A stretch of 64,000 nucleotides of DNA, from the NCBI RefSeq assembly GCF_020171285.1, contig NZ_JAIUZI010000015.1, positions 89,600-153,599 on the forward strand, written 5' to 3'. The position numbers were made by a program, and so were the translations under genes. Within the stretch, counting starts at the first letter, position 1. The number at the start of each line of letters is the position of its first letter. Below the pieces are notes generated by a model. The model made no database searches. It was not told the origin of the DNA and was given only the letters and a program-made list of their open reading frames with translations. Source of the DNA: Seohaeicola saemankumensis. GTDB lineage: Bacteria > Pseudomonadota > Alphaproteobacteria > Rhodobacterales > Rhodobacteraceae. Shown here one piece after another: positions 59,986 through 64,000 of this stretch.

Positions 59986-61346
59986 CCGACCCCCAAGTTG
60001 CCATCCTGATGCTCTGCCTGTTCATCGTGCTGGTGTTGCTGGGCTTTCCGATCGCCTTTACCCTCATCGCGATGGGCGTGGCCTTTGGCTATTACGCCTA
60101 TTACACTGGTGCGCCCGAAAGCATTTCGGACATCTTCAACAACAACATCTTCTACCTGCTGAACCAGAACACCTATTCGGTGATGGAGAACGACACGCTG
60201 GTGGCGATCCCGTTGTTCCTGTTCATGGGGTATGTGGTCGAACGGGCCAATATCGTCGACCGGCTGTTCTTTTCGCTGTACCAGGCGGCGTCGAACCTGC
60301 CGGGATCTCTGGGGATCGCGGCGCTGCTGACCTGTGCGGTGTTCTCAACCGCATCGGGCATCGTGGGGGCCGTGGTCACGCTGATGGGGCTGCTGGCCTA
60401 TCCGGCGATGAACAAGGCGGGATACAATCGCAGCTTTGCGTCGGGCATCATCTGTGCGGGCGGGACGCTGGGGATCCTGATCCCGCCGTCGATCATGCTG
60501 ATCGTCTATGCTGCGATTGCGGAGCTGTCGCCGCTGCGCCTGTATGCGGCGGCGGTCTTTCCGGGGCTGCTGCTGGCCGGTCTTTACATCGTCTATGTGA
60601 TCGTCCGGGTGACCATCAATCCGGCGCTGGCGCCGAAGCCGGACCAGAAGGACATCCCGCCGCGCCGGGAGGTCTATGTCAACCTGCTGGTGTCCTTTGT
60701 GCCGCTGACGGTGCTGATCCTGCTGGTTCTGGGGTCGATCCTGGGCGGTCTGGCGACACCGGCGGAGGCGGCCGCGATGGGCGCGCTGGGCGGGCTGGTT
60801 CTGGCCGTGATGTACAGGTCGCTGACATGGACCAAGGTCAAGGAAAGCGTGTTCCTGACCGCCAAGGCGACGGCGATGGTGTGCTGGCTGTTCGTGGGGT
60901 CGTGGACGTTCGCGTCGATCTTTTCCTACCTCGGCGGCCATGACGTGATCGAACACTGGGTCGTGGGAATGAACCTGGAGCCGTGGCAGTTCCTGATCCT
61001 GGCGCAGCTGATCATCTTCCTGCTGGGCTGGCCGCTGGAGTGGTCGGAGATCCTGATCATCTTTGTTCCGATCTTCCTGCCGATGCTGGATACCTTTGGG
61101 GTCAACCCGTATTTCTTTGCGATGCTGGTGGCACTGAACCTGCAGACGTCGTTCCTGACGCCGCCAATGGCGATGTCGGCCTATTACCTGAAGGGCGTTC
61201 TGAAGAGTCAGATCGAGCTGATGGAGATCTTCCGCGGGCTGATGCCTTACCTGGCGATCGTGATCCTGTGCATGGTGCTGATGTACCAGTTCCCGGGTAT
61301 CGCGCTGTGGCTGCCGGATTACCTGTTCGGCGTGTGGGTGCCCTGA
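59982..61346 (+). CDS. dctM: TRAP transporter large permease (DctM family)
   Basis: 454 residues with 12-14 membrane segments. IPLFLFMGYVVERANIVDRLF near 77-97, GIVGAVVTLMGLLAYPAMNKAGYNRSFASGII near 127-158, and GTLGILIPPSIMLIVYA are DctM signatures. It is the sodium-coupled transport channel for the DctP ligand. The last base of its stop is shared with the amidase start (TGATG), so uptake and hydrolysis are translationally linked. Confidence 0.94.
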   Translation: MTDPQVAILMLCLFIVLVLLGFPIAFTLIAMGVAFGYYAYYTGAPESISDIFNNNIFYLLNQNTYSVMENDTLVAIPLFLFMGYVVERANIVDRLFFSLYQAASNLPGSLGIAALLTCAVFSTASGIVGAVVTLMGLLAYPAMNKAGYNRSFASGIICAGGTLGILIPPSIMLIVYAAIAELSPLRLYAAAVFPGLLLAGLYIVYVIVRVTINPALAPKPDQKDIPPRREVYVNLLVSFVPLTVLILLVLGSILGGLATPAEAAAMGALGGLVLAVMYRSLTWTKVKESVFLTAKATAMVCWLFVGSWTFASIFSYLGGHDVIEHWVVGMNLEPWQFLILAQLIIFLLGWPLEWSEILIIFVPIFLPMLDTFGVNPYFFAMLVALNLQTSFLTPPMAMSAYYLKGVLKSQIELMEIFRGLMPYLAIVILCMVLMYQFPGIALWLPDYLFGVWVP

Positions 61347-62698
61347 TGAAAGGCGATTTGACACAGCTCTCGGCGGCGCAGGCCGCCGGGGCGATCCGGA
61401 GCGGCGTGCTGACGTCCGAGGCCCTGACGCGCGCCCATCTGGGGCGCATCGAGGCGACCGATGCCACCATCCGGGCCTGGGCGCATCTGGACCCGGAGGC
61501 GGCGCTGGAACAGGCGCGCGAGATGGACCGGATCCGACGGGCGGGCCATGCCACCGGCCCGCTGCATGGTGTGCCCGTGGGGGTAAAGGACATCATCGAC
61601 ACCCGCGACATGCCCACGCGGCGGGGATCGGCGATCTTTGAGGGCAACCAGCCCAAGACCGATGCGCGTCTGGTGGAGCGGTTGCGCGAGGCCGGCGCGG
61701 TGATCATGGGCAAGACCAAGACCACCGAACTGGGCTATCTGCACCCGACCGACACCACCAACCCGCATGACGCGACCCGGACACCGGGCGGATCGTCGAG
61801 CGGCTCGGCCGCTGCCGTGGCCGCGCGCCATGTGCCGCTGGCGGTCGGCACGCAGACCGGCGGTTCGGTGATCCGGCCGGCGTCCTTCTGCGGTGTCTAC
61901 GGGTTGAAACCCACGCGCGGCACGATTTCGCGCAGCGGGGTGTTCCGCACCTCGGCAACGCTGGACCAGATCGGCGGCTTTGCCAATACGCTGGAGGATG
62001 TGGCGCTGTTGACCGACGTGTTGGGCAGCTATGACCAGACGGACCCGGCCAGCTTTGCCCGCCCCCGCCCCGGATTGGTCGCGGGCGCGGCACAGGAGGT
62101 GCCCGCCGAGCCGGACATCGCGTGGTTCGACCTGCCCTATCACGACCGGCTGGACGCGGATGCCCGCGACGGGCTGGATGCGGTGATCGAGTCGCTGGGG
62201 CCGCGCGTCGAACGGTTTCCCGCCTCGCCCAAGCTGGCCGATCTCGTGAATGTTCACAAGGTGATCTATGACTATGAGATCCGTCAGAACCTGGCGATCC
62301 TGCACGCCGATTATGCCGAGGCGCTGAGCCCGGAAATGAACGGGGCGATCGAGCGCGGTGGCCAGATCAGCAAGGATCAATACGAGGACGCGCTGGCGAT
62401 CAAGGAGTCGGCGAACGCGTTCTTTGCCAACCATTTCAACGATTTCGACGCCATTCTTTCACCGTCCGCCAGCGGTGAGGCGCTGCCGCTGTCCGCCGGG
62501 AACACCGGCGACGCGGTCTATTGCCTGATCTGGACGCTGGCCGGGCTGCCCTGTCTGACGCTGCCGGTGCTGGTCGGGGCGCATTCCCTGCCGGTCGGTG
62601 TGCAGCTGATCGGCGCGCCGGAAGAGGATGACCGGCTGATGCGGACGGCGGCGTGGATGCAACGCGCGCTGACCGCGAACGATTTGAACGAGGAGTAA
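61346..62698 (+). CDS. Amidase signature family enzyme
   Basis: 450 residues. The Ser-cisSer-Lys triad is visible: Lys81 in VGVKDIID, the cis-Ser within GGSSSGSAAAVA (148-159), and the nucleophile Ser174 in TQTGGSVIRPA. It hydrolyses a C-N bond of an amide, releasing ammonia or an amine. The TGATG overlap with dctM indicates that its substrate is probably what the TRAP system imports. Relatives include GatA, indoleacetamide hydrolase and allophanate hydrolase; the C-terminal specificity region gives no clear hint. Confidence 0.92.
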   Translation: MKGDLTQLSAAQAAGAIRSGVLTSEALTRAHLGRIEATDATIRAWAHLDPEAALEQAREMDRIRRAGHATGPLHGVPVGVKDIIDTRDMPTRRGSAIFEGNQPKTDARLVERLREAGAVIMGKTKTTELGYLHPTDTTNPHDATRTPGGSSSGSAAAVAARHVPLAVGTQTGGSVIRPASFCGVYGLKPTRGTISRSGVFRTSATLDQIGGFANTLEDVALLTDVLGSYDQTDPASFARPRPGLVAGAAQEVPAEPDIAWFDLPYHDRLDADARDGLDAVIESLGPRVERFPASPKLADLVNVHKVIYDYEIRQNLAILHADYAEALSPEMNGAIERGGQISKDQYEDALAIKESANAFFANHFNDFDAILSPSASGEALPLSAGNTGDAVYCLIWTLAGLPCLTLPVLVGAHSLPVGVQLIGAPEEDDRLMRTAAWMQRALTANDLNEE

Positions 62699-62702
62699 CC
62701 CA

Positions 62703-62897
62703 ATGTCGCGAATGACCAACCTGATCATGGCGCTCATCGGCACGGGGCTGATGATCATCTTTATCGTCGGTCTGTCCTACAGCATCTCGACCGGGTTTGC
62801 CGGGTTCACCGGCGGGCTGCCCTTTGCGCTGATCGCCATCTTTGTGATCGCGCTGGCGCTCTACAACCTCTGGGAAGACACCATAAAGAAGGACTGA
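62703..62897 (+). CDS. Small two-helix membrane protein in the TRAP-amidase operon
   Basis: 64 residues, made almost wholly of two hydrophobic segments (LIMALIGTGLMIIFIVGL and LPFALIAIFVIALALYNLW) joined by a Gly/Phe turn (STGFAGFTGG) with a charged C-terminus (EDTIKKD). GAGGAG precedes the ATG. It starts 4 bp after the amidase and ends 4 bp before the dehydrogenase gene, so it is a real operon member. No family recognised; it may be an accessory subunit of the TRAP transporter or a membrane anchor for the amidase. Confidence 0.75.
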   Translation: MSRMTNLIMALIGTGLMIIFIVGLSYSISTGFAGFTGGLPFALIAIFVIALALYNLWEDTIKKD

Positions 62898-62901
62898 GCA
62901 G

Positions 62902-63864
62902 ATGTGCGCAAAGCCTGTCCTGTGGATGCCGCGACGCCTGTCCGACGCGACGATCGAACGTGCCCGGCGCGACTATGAGCTGATCCTGAACGAGGCCGAT
63001 ACGCCCGGCACGGCCGAAGAGATCGTTGCGATGAGCGCGCGGGTGGATGCGATGATCCCCTGCCATTCGGAGCATTTCACGGCCGAGGTTGCCGCCGGAC
63101 TGGATCCGCGTTTGAAGATCATCGCCAATCATTCGGTCGGCGTGGATCATTGCGACCTGGCCGCGCTAAAGGCCCGCGGAGTCGTGGTGACCAACACGCC
63201 CGATGTCCTGTCGGATGCGACGGCGGAACTGGCGATGCTGCTGATGCTGGGCGCCGCGCGCCACGCGGTGGCCGGCGACCGGCTGGTGCGCACGGGCGCA
63301 TGGGACAGCTGGAGCCCCTCCTTCATGGTCGGCAAACAGGTGACCGGCGCGCGGCTGGGCATCGTCGGGATGGGGCGGGTCGGACGCGCCATGGCGCAGA
63401 AGGCGCGCGGCTTTGGCATGGAGATCCATTATTTCAACAGATCGCCGCTGGACCCCGACATGGCGCAGGGCGCGACCTATCACGCGACGCTGGAGACGCT
63501 GCTGCCGCAGTCCGATTTCCTGTCGCTTCACTGCCCCGCCTCGCCCGAGACGACGGACCTGATGAACGCGAGGACATTTGCGATGCTGCCCGACTGGGCG
63601 GTCCTGGTCAACGCGGCCCGCGGGGCGCTGGTGGATGAGGCGGCGCTGATCGCGGCGCTCGATGCGGGCAAGCTGGCGGCGGCCGGCCTGGACTGTTTCA
63701 AGACCGAGCCCGGCGGGAACCCGGCGTTTGCCGGCTACGACAACATCTTCATGCTGCCCCATATCGGCAGTGCAACGACGCAAACGCGGGACGCGATGGG
63801 GTATCGGGCGCTGGACAACCTCGATGCGTTTTTCGCGGGCGGGGAACCGCGCGATCTGGTTTAG
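62902..63864 (+). CDS. D-2-hydroxyacid dehydrogenase (glycerate/hydroxypyruvate reductase type)
   Basis: 320 residues. The NAD(P)-binding motif is GIVGMGRVGRAMA near 153-165. Active-site residues are Arg in VNAARGALVDE near 233-243, Glu in FKTEPGG near 265, and His in LPHIGSATT near 286. It reduces a 2-keto acid such as glyoxylate or hydroxypyruvate, or runs in reverse on a D-hydroxy acid. With the following 3-hydroxyisobutyrate-dehydrogenase-family gene it suggests a glyoxylate to glycerate type route downstream of the amidase. Confidence 0.9.
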   Translation: MCAKPVLWMPRRLSDATIERARRDYELILNEADTPGTAEEIVAMSARVDAMIPCHSEHFTAEVAAGLDPRLKIIANHSVGVDHCDLAALKARGVVVTNTPDVLSDATAELAMLLMLGAARHAVAGDRLVRTGAWDSWSPSFMVGKQVTGARLGIVGMGRVGRAMAQKARGFGMEIHYFNRSPLDPDMAQGATYHATLETLLPQSDFLSLHCPASPETTDLMNARTFAMLPDWAVLVNAARGALVDEAALIAALDAGKLAAAGLDCFKTEPGGNPAFAGYDNIFMLPHIGSATTQTRDAMGYRALDNLDAFFAGGEPRDLV

Positions 63865-63881
63865 GAAAGTGGGATAACATT

Positions 63882-64000
63882 ATGGCAAAAGTTGCATTTC
63901 TGGGTCTTGGGGTGATGGGGTACCCGATGGCGGGGCATCTGCAGGGCGCCGGGCACGAGGTGACCGTTTACAACCGCACGGCGGCCAAGGCGGACGCCTG
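63882..64000 (+). CDS. 3-hydroxyisobutyrate dehydrogenase/tartronate semialdehyde reductase family (N-terminus)
   Basis: The first 39 codons are present and the gene runs off the window. KVAFLGLGVMGYPMAGHL is the beta-hydroxyacid dehydrogenase cofactor signature, and VTVYNRTAAKAD continues the Rossmann fold with the Asn-Arg typical of NADP- or NADH-using members. The gene starts 17 bp after the hydroxyacid dehydrogenase with AGGAAAG upstream. Whether it is GarR-like or a plant-type glyoxylate reductase cannot be decided from this fragment. Confidence 0.88.
   Translation, partial: MAKVAFLGLGVMGYPMAGHLQGAGHEVTVYNRTAAKADA

Noticed and set aside
1..64000. tRNA, rRNA, CRISPR arrays, intact IS elements or prophage
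   Set aside because: No T-arm or anticodon-arm patterns, no regularly spaced repeats, and no transposase or phage structural genes were recognised on either strand by eye; a covariance-model scan could still find a missed RNA.

Overview
The window reads as chromosomal DNA of a Rhodobacterales alphaproteobacterium, most likely a member of the marine Roseobacter group. The reasons are the high GC content, dense operons with ATGA and TGATG overlaps, two complete Liv-type ABC transporters, a TRAP transporter, an IalB protein, a class II DAHP synthase, gamma-type carbonic anhydrase, the phoR-pstSCAB-phoU-phoB cluster and CtrA-type boxes. No tRNA, rRNA, CRISPR array or intact insertion sequence was seen. 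The genus cannot be fixed from the sequence alone.

Bases 1-25,700 are a catabolic region built around CoA thioesters. It opens with two SDR dehydrogenases, a histidine phosphatase and an aminoglycoside-phosphotransferase-like kinase. Next comes a decayed IclR regulator, then a Liv-type transporter (binding protein, two permeases, two ATPases). A leftward trio (HCCA-isomerase-like, atypical SDR, GST) diverges from a rightward operon: HxlR regulator, two crotonases, serine hydrolase, acetoacetyl-CoA synthetase-like ligase, TesB thioesterase and amidohydrolase. Leftward genes follow for an SDR, an acyl-CoA ligase, a SulP anion transporter and glutaryl-CoA dehydrogenase, the last divergent from a LysR regulator. 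The substrate is unknown; import, CoA activation, hydration/dehydrogenation and thioester hydrolysis are all represented.

Bases 25,700-41,600 are mostly housekeeping. The phosphate operon phoR, pstS, pstC, pstA, pstB, phoU, phoB runs leftward with a clear triple Pho box before pstS. It is followed by a trans-sulfuration PLP enzyme, gamma carbonic anhydrase, gmk and a YicC protein. A PAS_5 protein lies beyond CtrA-like boxes, then class II DAHP synthase, a GlxA/AraC regulator, a small exported protein and a PQQ-type sugar dehydrogenase.

Bases 41,800-48,340 hold a second Liv transporter. Three small exported proteins with the same four-cysteine spacing are inserted between its subunit genes; this is the best candidate in the window for an undescribed accessory system. 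Bases 48,350-57,000 carry a hairpin-rich intergenic element, a GYD protein, a HerA-like ATPase, a likely anti-Shine-Dalgarno small RNA, IalB, and an envelope cluster (L,D-transpeptidase, lpxD, dedicated ACP, ketosynthase) divergent from a Tat-exported DUF882 peptidase-like protein. Bases 57,100-64,000 hold an IclR regulator divergent from a TRAP transporter, amidase, 64-residue membrane protein, D-2-hydroxyacid dehydrogenase and the start of a 3-hydroxyisobutyrate-dehydrogenase-family gene. This last set is plausibly an uptake and breakdown route for an amide-containing organic acid.
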